From contig NHEJ01000002.1 of the NCBI GenBank assembly GCA_002170395.1, positions 29,395 through 93,394 on the forward strand: a stretch of 64,000 nucleotides of DNA. Reading direction: 5' to 3'. The notes under the pieces were generated by a model that saw nothing but the letters and a program-made list of their open reading frames with translations, searched no databases and was not told the origin of the DNA. Positions 54,962-64,000 of this stretch are shown piece by piece; within the stretch, counting starts at the first letter, position 1, and each line of letters opens with the position of its first letter. A program made the translations under genes and the position numbers. The stretch is from Betaproteobacteria bacterium TMED82. GTDB lineage: Bacteria; Pseudomonadota; Gammaproteobacteria; Burkholderiales; Burkholderiaceae_A.

Positions 54962-57304
54962 TCAAGCTGCTGATTTTTCCTCCATGTTTTCTGCTGTAAA
55001 GTCAGGACTTATTAACTTTCCTTTACGTCCTCTTTTCCCTATAAATCTCAACAATTTCTTTGTGCTTAGATCAAGTGTCTTTCTTATTCCGCTCTTTCGC
55101 AGACCCCGAACTGAAATTCCCTTTTCTCCAACAATACAGCTGGCTAATAATTTATCGTTATCTCTTAGTCCAACTAGCCGGACACCTCTTCCGCCTGACA
55201 ACAGGGTTTTTATCTCACCCCCGCCAATTATGTGTAAATAACCACCTTTACTCAAAAAACCCACTCCTTCATTACCCGAATGCATGGGTAAAGCAACGAG
55301 AGGTTGATCATCTTTTTCAAGTTTAATGACGAGTTTTCCCGACTTCTTTCTTGATAAGATACTGGACAATGTAGTTTTAAAGCCATAGCCTTTTTTTGTG
55401 ACCAATAATATTTTTAAATCTAAGCTTCCGGCAATAAAACAACTTAAACCCTCACCTCCTTGCATTTGAGTTAAGGACGAAAATGGCAAGCCATTTCCTT
55501 TGATACCAGGCAGTGTTGAAACTGGGACTGAGAATACTCTGCCTAATGTCGATATACCTAATAAATTGTCTAAAGTACTGCATTCAAAAGTGTTGAAAAG
55601 GTAATCGCTTGTCTTGAAACTGAACTTATTTTTATCATATCCGTGTCCATTGCGAACCCTAACCCACCCATTGGCAGATACAACCACAGTTGCTAGCTCC
55701 TTAATAACTCTACTACTGATAACAGCTTGCTCAGCCTCCTCAATCAATGTTCTCCTGCTATCACTGAATTTTTCAATATCAAGCCTAATTTCCTCAGCAA
55801 CTTGCTTTTCAAGTGACTTCTTACTTTTTAGGATTCCTTTTAGGTTACGCTGAGAAACCTCCAATTTTTTTAATTCTTCCGATATTTTTTTTAACTCTAG
55901 GCGAGCTAACTGTCGCAATCTGATTTCTAGAATATCCACGACCTGCTCCTCTGACAAATCGAAGCGTCCCATTAAATCGAAACTTGGGTCATCTGATCGC
56001 CTGATAATTTCTATTACCTCACTTATAGACTTAAGAATTTTCCGTCTTCCAAAAAGAATGTGAAGCCTTTGGTTCACTTTTTTTAGCCTAAATTCTGATC
56101 GTAATTTAACTGTGTTAACCCTATATTTAAGCCATTTATTTAAAATTTCCACAAGTGAAAAAACTTTGGGTCGATTATCTAAATCTATGGCTACAAGATT
56201 TAACTGTACCGAGCTTTGAAGAGATGTACGGGCTAAAATCATATTTAAAAACTCTGATTCATCTACCCGAGAAAATTTAGGTTCAAATACTAACCTTACT
56301 GAACTTTCCTTGCCTGATTCATCTCGCACAGAGCCCAAAAGACCCAGCACAGCATGCTTACTGTTTATTTGTTCCGGAAGTAATACTTTTCTATTGTTCT
56401 TTACTTTCGGGTTAGTAAGCTCTTCAATTTCTTCAAGAACCTTTTGTGCGGATACTCCATTTGGCAACTCAAAAAAAACAACCTGCCATTGTCCTCCAGC
56501 TAGTGACTCAATTTTCCAACGTCCCTGAGTTTTCAAAGATCCTTTCCCATCAACATAAACTCTGCGGATTTCTTCTCGTGAAGAAATAATTTTTCCTCCT
56601 CCCGAGAAATCAGGGCCTTGAATTATGTCTAGAATTTTTTTTTCAGGAGTGTTTTGTTCTTTCAAAATCTCGAGTAGAGCTGTACTAACCTCGGTAATAT
56701 TATGAGGTGGAATTTCTGTAGCCATTCCGACTGCAATTCCGGAGGACCCATTAAGCAAACATATAGGTAATCGAGCAGGTAACCTAGTGGGCTCAAACAT
56801 AGTTCCATCATAGTTTTGACTAAACTGAACAGTTCCCTCATCTATCTCACTTAAAAGTAATTCGGAATATTTTGATAGCCTCGCCTCAGTATATCTCATG
56901 GCTGCCGCACTATCTCCATCACGGGAACCAAAATTTCCTTGACCCTCGATTAACGGATATCTTAAAGAAAAATCCTGAGCTAGCCTCACCAATGCATCGT
57001 ATGCTGATTGATCACCGTGTGGATGAAATTTTCCCAACACATCTCCTACAACCCTGGCAGACTTAACTGGTTTTGCGTGAACTTGAAGGCTCATTTGGTA
57101 CATAGAAAATAAAATTCTCCTTTGAACAGGCTTTAGCCCATCTGCAACGTCAGGAATAGCTCTTCCCTTAACAACAGAAACTGCATAATCAAGATATGCT
57201 TTTTCGGCAAAATCTGCTATTCGAATATCCTGTATCTGAGCGCTTAAATCTTGAGCACTTAAGGATCTAGAAACTTCTAGTTTTTTCTCATTCATAGTTA
57301 TCAC
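54962..57304 (-). CDS. parC: DNA topoisomerase IV subunit A (ParC)
   Basis: ParC breaks and rejoins DNA to unlink daughter chromosomes. The N-terminal domain has [35 protein letters not shown] and the catalytic tyrosine in [12 protein letters not shown]. The C-terminal beta-pinwheel contains [11 protein letters not shown]. The length of 780 fits ParC rather than GyrA. It may start at GTG 57304, overlapping the parE stop, or at ATG 57295. Pairing with parE supports the call. Confidence 0.93.
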   Translation of the reverse strand: MITMNEKKLEVSRSLSAQDLSAQIQDIRIADFAEKAYLDYAVSVVKGRAIPDVADGLKPVQRRILFSMYQMSLQVHAKPVKSARVVGDVLGKFHPHGDQSAYDALVRLAQDFSLRYPLIEGQGNFGSRDGDSAAAMRYTEARLSKYSELLLSEIDEGTVQFSQNYDGTMFEPTRLPARLPICLLNGSSGIAVGMATEIPPHNITEVSTALLEILKEQNTPEKKILDIIQGPDFSGGGKIISSREEIRRVYVDGKGSLKTQGRWKIESLAGGQWQVVFFELPNGVSAQKVLEEIEELTNPKVKNNRKVLLPEQINSKHAVLGLLGSVRDESGKESSVRLVFEPKFSRVDESEFLNMILARTSLQSSVQLNLVAIDLDNRPKVFSLVEILNKWLKYRVNTVKLRSEFRLKKVNQRLHILFGRRKILKSISEVIEIIRRSDDPSFDLMGRFDLSEEQVVDILEIRLRQLARLELKKISEELKKLEVSQRNLKGILKSKKSLEKQVAEEIRLDIEKFSDSRRTLIEEAEQAVISSRVIKELATVVVSANGWVRVRNGHGYDKNKFSFKTSDYLFNTFECSTLDNLLGISTLGRVFSVPVSTLPGIKGNGLPFSSLTQMQGGEGLSCFIAGSLDLKILLVTKKGYGFKTTLSSILSRKKSGKLVIKLEKDDQPLVALPMHSGNEGVGFLSKGGYLHIIGGGEIKTLLSGGRGVRLVGLRDNDKLLASCIVGEKGISVRGLRKSGIRKTLDLSTKKLLRFIGKRGRKGKLISPDFTAENMEEKSAA

Positions 57305-59256
57305 ACATCCAAATTTGCTTCGTTACCCTTAAGTTCTAGCCATTTTTTACGAGATTGAGATTCTGCACGGGACATTAGTAAATTAAATTTTTTAAACGTC
57401 GTGCTATTTTCGGTCGGTGAAATAGAAACTCTAATAATTCTCCTAGTCAAGGGGTTTAAGGTGGTCTCCCACAACTGATCAGAGTTCATCTCTCCGAGAC
57501 CTTTAAACCGAGAAACTGAAAAGTCAGTTTCAAAAATACCCTTTTTCTTTAATCGAAATATCTGTTGTTTCAGATCACTTTCATCAGCAACATATATTTT
57601 TTCTAATTGTTTTTCCTTTCTCTTTTTCATGTCAATTCTAAAAAGAGGTGGAGTACAAATATATATAAAACCGTTGGTTACTAAACCAGGAAAGTGCTTG
57701 AGAAAAAGCGTTAACAATAAAACCTGAATATGCGACCCGTCGACATCTGCGTCAGCAAGTATGCAAATTTTGCCATAACGCAGTTTCTCTATTTGGATTT
57801 CCTCTGGTTTGATATGTGGATCAATACCAATAGCTAAGGAAATATTTTGCACTTCGACATTTGTTGATAACTTTAATCTATCGGCTTCCCAGGAATTCAA
57901 AATTTTACCTCGAAGAGGTAAGATGGCTTGAAAACCTTTATCTCTGCCCATTTTTGCTGACCCGCCAGCTGAATCTCCCTCGACTAAAAAAAGCTCATTT
58001 TCAGTTGGATTATTAGATTCACAGTCTGTCAGTTTTCCAGGTAATACTGCTACAGAAGAAAATCTCTTCTTTTCCAAACCTTGAGATAGCTTTTGTCTCT
58101 CCTGGGCACTCAAGATAACTTGCCTGGCTATTTTTTTTCCCTCCTCAACATTATTATGTAACCATAATTCAAAAGTTTCTTTAATAATTGAACTAATCAA
58201 TTTATATGCATTCCGGTTAGTGAGTTTTTCCTTAGTTTGACCTTGAAATTGAGGGTCAAGAATTTTAGTCGAAAGAACAAAGTTTGCTTTTTGCGCAATG
58301 TCCTCTGCTATGAGTCTTACACCCTTAACCATTAAATTTTGTTTTTCCATAAATCCTTTTATTGCTGCATAAATCCCCTCCTTAAAACCAGATTCATGAG
58401 TCCCCCCTGCAGGAGTTGGAATTAAATTAACAAATGAATCTTTGATGACCGCTCTAGATGAGGAGAAAGCTAATATCCAGTGAGCTCCTTCTCCAAGATT
58501 GTAAGATGTATTCGACTTTTCGATATAGCTAGATTCCTCCCATGAAGAATTTATCAACTCTAAACTCTTTAAACCCTCGCTGAAATAATCTCGAAACCCA
58601 TTTTTATAGCACCAAGACTGTTCCTCATTTTTCACTTCATCAAGAAAAGTTACGGTCACTCCAGGCAATAAAACTGCTTTACAGATTAAGCTTTGAATAA
58701 GGTTTTTCAAAGGTATCTTTCCGTCATCAAAAAAAGTACTATTAGGCCAAATTCTAATAAAAGTGCCAGTCTTCTTGGTTTTACAGCCTTTTGTCAAGGG
58801 CTCATTGACTTCTCCTTGCTTGAAAAGCATTTCCCATTCAAACTTCTGTCTCCGCACCCTGACTAATAATTTTTCTGAGAGTGCGTTAGTTACAGACACA
58901 CCGACACCGTGAAGCCCCCCCGAAAAATTGTAAATTTGCTCATGCCCTTTGTTAAACTTTCCTCCTGAGTGAAGCCGCGTAAAGACAATTTCTACTGCGG
59001 AAATATTCTCCCCCGGGGGAACTCCAACAGGTATTCCTCGTCCATTATCCTCAACACTGTAACTGTCATCTGGATGCCTAATAACAACAAGTTTATCCGC
59101 AAAGCCTGAAAGAGCCTCATCTGCACTGTTATCCAGTACTTCCTGCAGTATGTGGAAAGGGTTTTCCGTTCTTGTGTACATGCCAGGCCGTTGTTTAACG
59201 GGCTCCAGACCTTTCAAAATACTTATTGAAGATTCATCATAATTTTTTTTTTTCAA
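57301..59256 (-). CDS. parE: DNA topoisomerase IV subunit B (ParE)
   Basis: ParE supplies ATP hydrolysis to topoisomerase IV. GHKL motifs are [24 protein letters not shown] and [17 protein letters not shown]. The TOPRIM domain has [25 protein letters not shown] and [12 protein letters not shown]. The C-terminal [13 protein letters not shown] is present. The length of 651 fits ParE, which lacks the GyrB insertion. It is encoded directly upstream of parC. Confidence 0.94.
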   Translation of the reverse strand: MKKKNYDESSISILKGLEPVKQRPGMYTRTENPFHILQEVLDNSADEALSGFADKLVVIRHPDDSYSVEDNGRGIPVGVPPGENISAVEIVFTRLHSGGKFNKGHEQIYNFSGGLHGVGVSVTNALSEKLLVRVRRQKFEWEMLFKQGEVNEPLTKGCKTKKTGTFIRIWPNSTFFDDGKIPLKNLIQSLICKAVLLPGVTVTFLDEVKNEEQSWCYKNGFRDYFSEGLKSLELINSSWEESSYIEKSNTSYNLGEGAHWILAFSSSRAVIKDSFVNLIPTPAGGTHESGFKEGIYAAIKGFMEKQNLMVKGVRLIAEDIAQKANFVLSTKILDPQFQGQTKEKLTNRNAYKLISSIIKETFELWLHNNVEEGKKIARQVILSAQERQKLSQGLEKKRFSSVAVLPGKLTDCESNNPTENELFLVEGDSAGGSAKMGRDKGFQAILPLRGKILNSWEADRLKLSTNVEVQNISLAIGIDPHIKPEEIQIEKLRYGKICILADADVDGSHIQVLLLTLFLKHFPGLVTNGFIYICTPPLFRIDMKKRKEKQLEKIYVADESDLKQQIFRLKKKGIFETDFSVSRFKGLGEMNSDQLWETTLNPLTRRIIRVSISPTENSTTFKKFNLLMSRAESQSRKKWLELKGNEANLDV

Positions 59257-59331
59257 TACAACCTCGTTATTCCAAATTAATCACAATCAGTATTTGTTAA
59301 AAACAACCCTCACTTATATGTATTCAAAGGC

Positions 59332-59835
59332 TCATTCTAAAAGTATTTTTGAAATTAGTATTCCATCTGAGTCAGCCAGGCAGTAATCTCCCTGATTAAT
59401 GATAATATTGCCTATATTAATTTGAGTGCCAGGCTTACCGGAATTCAATTTTTTACTTTTTCTTGGGCTTGTCGACAAAGCCCAAATTCCAATTTCACAC
59501 TGGATCAATTCTGCCGCATCACGTACGCTCCCATAAACTATAATACCTGACCAGCCGTTCTCAACGGCAAGACACGCTAAGTTTCCGCCCAAAAGAGCAC
59601 AACGGTCACTACCGGCACCGTCAATTATCAAAATTTGACCCAAGCCTTCGCCCTCAAGAATCTTACGAACGAAGGTATTATCTTCAATTGCTTTCACTGT
59701 GATAACCTTTCCAGCCATATCCTTTTTCTTGCCAAAGCACTGAAATATTGAGGGCATTATCTGTAACATGCCGTTTGAAATGGCTATTTCATTTTCATCA
59801 CATATATCTGCTGTAGGTCTCATAAACGAGTTCAA
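59332..59835 (-). CDS. rraA: RraA family protein
   Basis: The RraA fold covers regulators of RNase E activity and 4-hydroxy-4-methyl-2-oxoglutarate aldolases. The core block GAGSDRCALLGGNLACLAVENGWSG and VYGSVRDAAEL match; the usual RxxD metal site is in SVRDAAEL. The length of 167 is normal. ATG 59823 is an alternative start. With rne at 48614 in the same window, a regulatory role is possible, but the aldolase activity cannot be excluded from sequence. Confidence 0.9.
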   Translation of the reverse strand: MNSFMRPTADICDENEIAISNGMLQIMPSIFQCFGKKKDMAGKVITVKAIEDNTFVRKILEGEGLGQILIIDGAGSDRCALLGGNLACLAVENGWSGIIVYGSVRDAAELIQCEIGIWALSTSPRKSKKLNSGKPGTQINIGNIIINQGDYCLADSDGILISKILLE

Positions 59836-59875
59836 GTTCCTTAAATATAATTATTACAGGGTACAATATAAGCGT

Positions 59876-60409
59876 ATGAATTTAAATCTTTGGGGCCGTC
59901 TCCTTTTCATAATATCCGCTAAGTATTGGAAATCACCAATAAAGATAACTGACTCCTGTGAAACTAACTTCACAGTGTTACCGGGTGATTTAGACCTCAA
60001 TATACACATGAATAATGCTAGATATTTTGCTTGGATGGATTTAGGTAGACTTGATCTAATGCAACGCTCTGGCCTTCTAAAAAAATTGAGAAAAAGAAAA
60101 TGGTTTCCCGTTGTAGCAGACGAAATGATTAGTTTTGGAAAATCGTTAGATCTCTTTCAAAAAGTAACACTTACGACGAAAATCCATGGTTGGGACGATA
60201 AATATTTTTACTTAGAACAAAAATTTAGGATAAATCATAAAACGTATGCTGGTGCATTAGTAAAATCTAGAATATTGAGTAAAGATAAAGCTCTTTTTAC
60301 GAAAGAAATTTTTGAAGCAATGGAACTGAACTTAGAATCACCGTCAATGGAGGAATGGTTAAAATTATGGAAGCAAGCGAGAATCGATTTGCTAGATCGA
60401 CGAACGTAA
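59876..60409 (+). CDS. Acyl-CoA thioesterase-like protein (THEM6/hotdog fold)
   Basis: A 177-residue hotdog-fold protein. Characteristic residues DLDLNIHMNNARYFAWMDLGR resemble the thioesterase/THEM6 family, with a basic N-terminal stretch. ATG 59876 is chosen because the track start at 59768 runs over the divergent rraA gene. Its 3' end overlaps the convergent fadD end by 18 bases. Its placement next to fadD, a PsrA-type regulator and fadE supports a role with fatty acyl-CoA or acyl-ACP thioesters. Confidence 0.78.
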   Translation: MNLNLWGRLLFIISAKYWKSPIKITDSCETNFTVLPGDLDLNIHMNNARYFAWMDLGRLDLMQRSGLLKKLRKRKWFPVVADEMISFGKSLDLFQKVTLTTKIHGWDDKYFYLEQKFRINHKTYAGALVKSRILSKDKALFTKEIFEAMELNLESPSMEEWLKLWKQARIDLLDRRT

Positions 60410-62125
60410 TTCCCTTTTTAAAATTTTTCCTACGTTGCTTTTTGGAAGATTTGAAACAAAAACTATAACCTTAGGACATTTATAAGCAGCCAAATTTTTC
60501 TTACATAATGTAAAAATCTCCTGTCTTGTTAGTTTATCGGAACCTGAGACAACAAACAGTTTCACTATTTCTCCAGATTGCTCATTTGGAATACCTACGA
60601 CGGCACACTCTTTAACATTTGGGTGGCGACATACTACTTCTTCCACTTCATTGGGATAAACATTAAAACCGCTGACAATTATTAAGTCTTTGATCCTATC
60701 AACAATTTTTACAAAACCATTTTCATTTATAAAGCCCAAGTCCCCTGACTTAAAAAATCCCGATTTCGTAAATGCATTTTTAGTTTCAACGCTATTCTTC
60801 CAATAGCCAGTCATCACTTGTGGTCCTTTTATCACTATTTGGCCTATCTGATTATAATTTTGAACAGTTTCATTGTCATCAATTATAGCAACTTGAGTCG
60901 ATGAAATTGGTAGCCCAACATTATCTTGAAAACTTTTTGCATTTACTGGTACCACTGCGACAGCTGGAGAGGTCTCTGATAATCCGTACCCTTCAATAAT
61001 TGGACACCCTGTTTGTTTTTGCCACTGTTCGGCTAATGAGCGATTAAGTGGCATTGCACCACTTAAAGTAATTTTGAGGTTTGAAAAACTGATTTTATCG
61101 AAGTCAGGCTGATTTATTAGGGCCTGGAAAAGAGTATTTACTCCAGGAAAAATATCAAATTTCTCTCTCGATAAAAGTTTTACAAAACCAGCAAAGTCTC
61201 TAGGGTTAGGTACTAATAAGTTCGTCATGTTGACCCGCATACCTAAAAACATACAGCCGGTTAAGGCAAAAATATGATATAGCGGTAACGCGCACACAAT
61301 AACTCCCCTACCATCTTTTTCCTGTTCAGACGAATTTTCTTTTTTAAATAATGAATCGTTTTCCGCATAAAAAGCAGGCATTAGCCATGCCTCTACTTGC
61401 AAACAGTTAGCAATGATATTTTTGTGAGTTAAGATAGCTCCCTTAGCAACTCCAGTAGTTCCACCTGTATACTGCAAAAACGCGATGTCACAACTTTTTA
61501 ATTGGGGTGTTTCGTACACTGAATATTGATTACTCAAGAGAACTTTTTTCAAAGATTGAAGGGAAATATTTGGGGACGAGAACTTTTTGTACGATTGAAC
61601 TCTTTTCAAAAACTTTAATGCTAAATTGATGCCAAATCCTTTCACCCCTAGCAAATCGCCCACCCGAGTAACAACAATATTTTTGACGTTCACTTCCTTC
61701 AACACTACCGCTAAAGTCGGTAGAAAGTTTTCCAAGATAACAATTGCTGTAGCTCCTGAATCAACTAGCTGATGTTTCAATTCCCTACTTGAATAGAGTG
61801 GATTGATGTTTACGACTACTAATCCAGCCCTGAGGATCGCTATAATTGAGATGGGATTTTGCATAACATTTGGCAACATAACACCGACTCTGTCACCCTT
61901 TTTTAGGCCAATTTTTTTAAAATGGACCGCTATTCTTTTTGAATAGTCGTCCACTTGCTTAAATGTGAGACTTATCCCTAAACATTTAAAAGCTGAACAT
62001 GAACCGTGACTTTGGAATGATTCATCTATTAACGCCAATAAGTTGGGATAAAAATCAGGATTAATAGTTTTGGGAACCAACGAGGGATAATTCTTTAACC
62101 AGGGAAAGTCTGTGTTATTTACCAT
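60392..62125 (-). CDS. fadD: Long-chain fatty acid-CoA ligase FadD
   Basis: FadD activates fatty acids with ATP and CoA at the membrane. The AMP-binding signature LQYTGGTTGVAKGAIL, EGYGLSETSP, the FKSGDLGFINENGFVKIVDRIKDLIIVSGFNVYPNEVE block and the closing lysine in SNVGKILKRELR are intact. ATG 62125 gives 577 residues; the track's TTG start at 62146 adds seven. It is divergent from the PsrA-type regulator with 101 bases between the chosen starts. Confidence 0.94.
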   Translation of the reverse strand: MVNNTDFPWLKNYPSLVPKTINPDFYPNLLALIDESFQSHGSCSAFKCLGISLTFKQVDDYSKRIAVHFKKIGLKKGDRVGVMLPNVMQNPISIIAILRAGLVVVNINPLYSSRELKHQLVDSGATAIVILENFLPTLAVVLKEVNVKNIVVTRVGDLLGVKGFGINLALKFLKRVQSYKKFSSPNISLQSLKKVLLSNQYSVYETPQLKSCDIAFLQYTGGTTGVAKGAILTHKNIIANCLQVEAWLMPAFYAENDSLFKKENSSEQEKDGRGVIVCALPLYHIFALTGCMFLGMRVNMTNLLVPNPRDFAGFVKLLSREKFDIFPGVNTLFQALINQPDFDKISFSNLKITLSGAMPLNRSLAEQWQKQTGCPIIEGYGLSETSPAVAVVPVNAKSFQDNVGLPISSTQVAIIDDNETVQNYNQIGQIVIKGPQVMTGYWKNSVETKNAFTKSGFFKSGDLGFINENGFVKIVDRIKDLIIVSGFNVYPNEVEEVVCRHPNVKECAVVGIPNEQSGEIVKLFVVSGSDKLTRQEIFTLCKKNLAAYKCPKVIVFVSNLPKSNVGKILKRELRSSI

Positions 62126-62176
62126 AATTCCAATATACTTACCCAAAAAAAAATAACAACTAAGAATAGTCCTAAT

Positions 62177-62221
62177 AAAAAAAAAAAATGTAATATACTA
62201 AGTGAATTCAAACAGTTGTTT
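62177..62221 (+). promoter_or_regulatory. Promoter and PsrA-like operator between fadD and regulator
   Basis: The intergenic region has an A12 tract (62177-62188), a TATACT -10-like box (62194-62199) and a palindrome CAAAC-AGTT-GTTT at 62209-62221. From memory, the PsrA consensus is a C/GAAAC half-site, a spacer of 2-4 bases and GTTTG/C, so the match is close but imperfect at the last base. It lies at the expected transcription start and just before the ATG, fitting autorepression. Confidence 0.65.
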
Positions 62222-62226
62222 TAACT

Positions 62227-62916
62227 ATGATTTCTGCTCAAAATTATGAACTTAAAACTACCCAGAAAATTCTGAAGGTCGCCGAATCACTTTTTGCTTC
62301 CGAGGGTTTTGACGCGGTTTCTATCAGACAAATTACGAAAAGGGCAGGTGTTAATTTGGCCGCAGTACACTACCACTTTGGATCTAAGAAGAAGTTAATG
62401 GAACAAATTCTCAAGCGAAAGCTTACAATATTGAATGAATCACGAAATTCAGCCCTGTCAAACTTAGAGGAAAAAGCTGACGGTCGACCCTTGAGGCCAT
62501 CAGATATTGTAGAAGCATTCTTTGGAGTACTATTTAGTTTGTATGAAGATTCCAAAAATGGAGGTGCGGATTTTCTAAAATTACTAAGCAGGACTTCGAC
62601 CGATCCAAATAATGTTATTTGGTCAAATGTCGATTCTCAAAGTAATGCCGTAAATGAGAGGTTTAGAGATGCTTTATTTAAATCATTACCCGATGTACCA
62701 AAAAATGAGATTGTGTGGCGATTTCACTTTATGATTGGGGCTACAGTACACGCAATCGCTGGAACTGGATTAAGCCAGATTTTCAAAAGCCCAGCTCTGC
62801 CTGAAGAAAACACAGAAGATTGTCCAAAAATAGCAAAGAAACGACTTCTTTCTTTTTTAGTAGGAGGTCTGAGATCCCCTTCACCCCGAGCAATTCCTAA
62901 TGTTACTAACCACTGA
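62227..62916 (+). CDS. psrA: TetR-family regulator, PsrA type
   Basis: A 229-residue repressor whose N-terminal helix-turn-helix reads SIRQITKRAGVNLAAVHYHFGSKKKLMEQIL, closest to PsrA/FadR-like TetR regulators. PsrA proteins sense long-chain fatty acids or acyl-CoA and control fad genes and their own promoter. It lies between divergent fadD and downstream fadE. The C-terminal ligand domain is less conserved, so ligand specificity is inferred from context. A palindrome in its promoter fits. Confidence 0.85.
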   Translation: MISAQNYELKTTQKILKVAESLFASEGFDAVSIRQITKRAGVNLAAVHYHFGSKKKLMEQILKRKLTILNESRNSALSNLEEKADGRPLRPSDIVEAFFGVLFSLYEDSKNGGADFLKLLSRTSTDPNNVIWSNVDSQSNAVNERFRDALFKSLPDVPKNEIVWRFHFMIGATVHAIAGTGLSQIFKSPALPEENTEDCPKIAKKRLLSFLVGGLRSPSPRAIPNVTNH

Positions 62917-62925
62917 GTCAGCTAT

Positions 62926-64000
62926 ATGAAAACAGAATGGATTACAAAAAAGATACTTAATAAAATTCGTCTTAATTTGCCTTCTATGTCGGAGACTGAA
63001 AAAATCGCGCTCGAAGCCGGCAGTGTTTGGTGGGATAAGATCCTTTTAAGTGGTCAGCCCGAGTGGAAAAAATTCTTTGAGACAAGCAAACCAGAACTTA
63101 CTGAGGAAGAAAATAACTTTATAAATAATGAGGTAGAGGAAGTGTGTTCCATGGTTCAGGAGTGGAAAGTAAACCATGAAAGCAAAAAAGTACCAGAGCC
63201 GATATGGAATTTCATTAAAAAGAAGCGATTCTTAAGTATGATTATTCCCAAAAAATACGGGGGTCTGCAGTTTTCTGCTTACGCTCAATCACAAGTAATT
63301 ACAAAACTTGCCACCAGAAGCTCCGCCCTATCAGTTATGGTCATGGTTCCAAATTCTCTTGGTCCAGGTGAGTTGTTGGTACATTATGGCACCGAGAAGC
63401 AAAAGAATCATTATTTACCAAAACTTTCCATTGGGGAAGAAATTCCAGCCTTCGCACTAACCAGTCCATGGGCTGGATCTGATGCATCTTCAATTCCAGA
63501 CTATGGGATAATTTGTGAAGAAACTTATTTAGGCAAAAAGACATTAGGGATCAAAGTAACGTGGAATAAGCGGTATATAACGCTAGCTCCAATTTGCTCG
63601 GTTTTGGGTTTAGCTTTTAAAGCTTTCGATCCGAATAATTTGCTTGGTAAAAAGAAAGAGCTGGGTATTACTTGTGCATTAATACCCTCGAAACATCCCG
63701 GGGTTGAAATAGGCTCTCGCCATATGCCTCTTACCGTTCAATGGCCAAATGGGCCGACAACTGGAAACGACGTTTTCATCCCACTCGATTTTGTAATAGG
63801 TGAAAAAAAAGGCGTTGGAAATGGCTGGAGAATGTTGATGGAATGTTTAGCAGCTGGAAGAGCAATTTCACTTCCATCGTCGAATGCGGGAATAGCCAAA
63901 CTGACTCTAAAAACTGTCGGTGGTTACTCCCGTGTAAGACAGCAATTTAAGACACCGATCGCTAATTTCGAAGGAATTAATGCTGCTCTAGGAAAAATAA
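62926..64000 (+). CDS. fadE: Acyl-CoA dehydrogenase FadE, N-terminal part (partial)
   Basis: The frame from ATG 62926 is open to the window end (358 complete codons) and is missing from the ORF track because no stop falls inside. It begins with a helical region seen in long FadE proteins. It then shows IPKKYGGLQFSAYAQSQV, FALTSPWAGSDASSIPD and MLMECLAAGRAISLPS, blocks of the long bacterial acyl-CoA dehydrogenase (E. coli FadE type). It carries out the first step of beta-oxidation. The start lies 9 bases after the regulator stop, so the two probably share a transcript. Confidence 0.93.
   Translation, partial: MKTEWITKKILNKIRLNLPSMSETEKIALEAGSVWWDKILLSGQPEWKKFFETSKPELTEEENNFINNEVEEVCSMVQEWKVNHESKKVPEPIWNFIKKKRFLSMIIPKKYGGLQFSAYAQSQVITKLATRSSALSVMVMVPNSLGPGELLVHYGTEKQKNHYLPKLSIGEEIPAFALTSPWAGSDASSIPDYGIICEETYLGKKTLGIKVTWNKRYITLAPICSVLGLAFKAFDPNNLLGKKKELGITCALIPSKHPGVEIGSRHMPLTVQWPNGPTTGNDVFIPLDFVIGEKKGVGNGWRMLMECLAAGRAISLPSSNAGIAKLTLKTVGGYSRVRQQFKTPIANFEGINAALGKI

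Overview
ORGANISM. The window is AT-rich, densely coded chromosomal DNA of a proteobacterium. Gene order points to the Betaproteobacteria, Burkholderiales-like. The block rpmF-plsX-fabH-fabD-fabG-acpP-fabF-rpoE-rseA-rseB-mucD-lepA-lepB-rnc-era-recO-pdxJ-acpS-nagZ, the pair rne-moaA, and uvrC-pgsA-tRNA-Gly-tRNA-Cys are all arrangements I know from that class. Low GC, very short intergenic gaps, many overlapping gene ends and frequent GTG/TTG starts suggest a streamlined, probably aquatic or marine lineage; this is inference, and no 16S rRNA is present. Calvin-cycle genes (cbbF, cbbP, cbbA) next to soxYZ suggest sulfur-linked autotrophy or mixotrophy, but RuBisCO, SoxB and SoxAX are not in the window.

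LAYOUT. 1-2946: the 3' end of ppk1, then a divergent Fe(III)-type ABC permease and ATPase; the ATPase is split by a frameshift at an A9 tract. 2948-4401: fdhD and mobA (molybdenum cofactor and formate dehydrogenase maturation). 4441-6869: three unassigned envelope proteins, one with six exact seven-residue PDG repeats, one a lipoprotein beta-propeller. 6997-13580: a TPP-riboswitch-led thiamine operon, thiD-thiC-thiO-thiS-thiG-thiE, with trmL at its end. 13625-17896: cbbF-cbbP-cbbA-soxY-soxZ-cytochrome c, all on the minus strand. 18020-25069: accessory-looking region with a phosphatase-like protein, a beta-hydroxyacid dehydrogenase whose 3' end overlaps an antisense tRNA-Leu, a TPR protein, a two-part sodium/organic-acid symporter, two unassigned proteins and a solitary ParA-like ATPase.

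25168-48220: conserved housekeeping block on the minus strand (tRNA-Cys, tRNA-Gly, pgsA, uvrC, type-5 uracil-DNA glycosylase, nagZ, acpS, pdxJ, recO, era, rnc, lepB, lepA, sigma-E regulon core, fatty acid synthesis, rpmF, yceD), then maf, sppA and rluC. 48221-52138: a 393-nt leader containing a perfect 11-bp hairpin, then rne and moaA. 52146-59256: two monoheme cytochromes c, htpG, parC and parE. 59332-64000: rraA and a fatty-acid island: thioesterase-like protein, fadD, a PsrA-type TetR regulator with a matching palindrome in front of it, and a fadE-type acyl-CoA dehydrogenase that runs off the end.

HOW THE GENES WORK TOGETHER. Most of the window is core metabolism. The less ordinary parts are the A9 frameshift in the transporter ATPase, the PDG-heptad envelope protein, the orphan SoxYZ with a non-canonical GGCGN tail beside Calvin genes, the lone ParA with neighbouring coiled-coil protein, the rne leader hairpin, and the PsrA-like operator. 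I saw no CRISPR array, prophage, insertion sequence or defence island.
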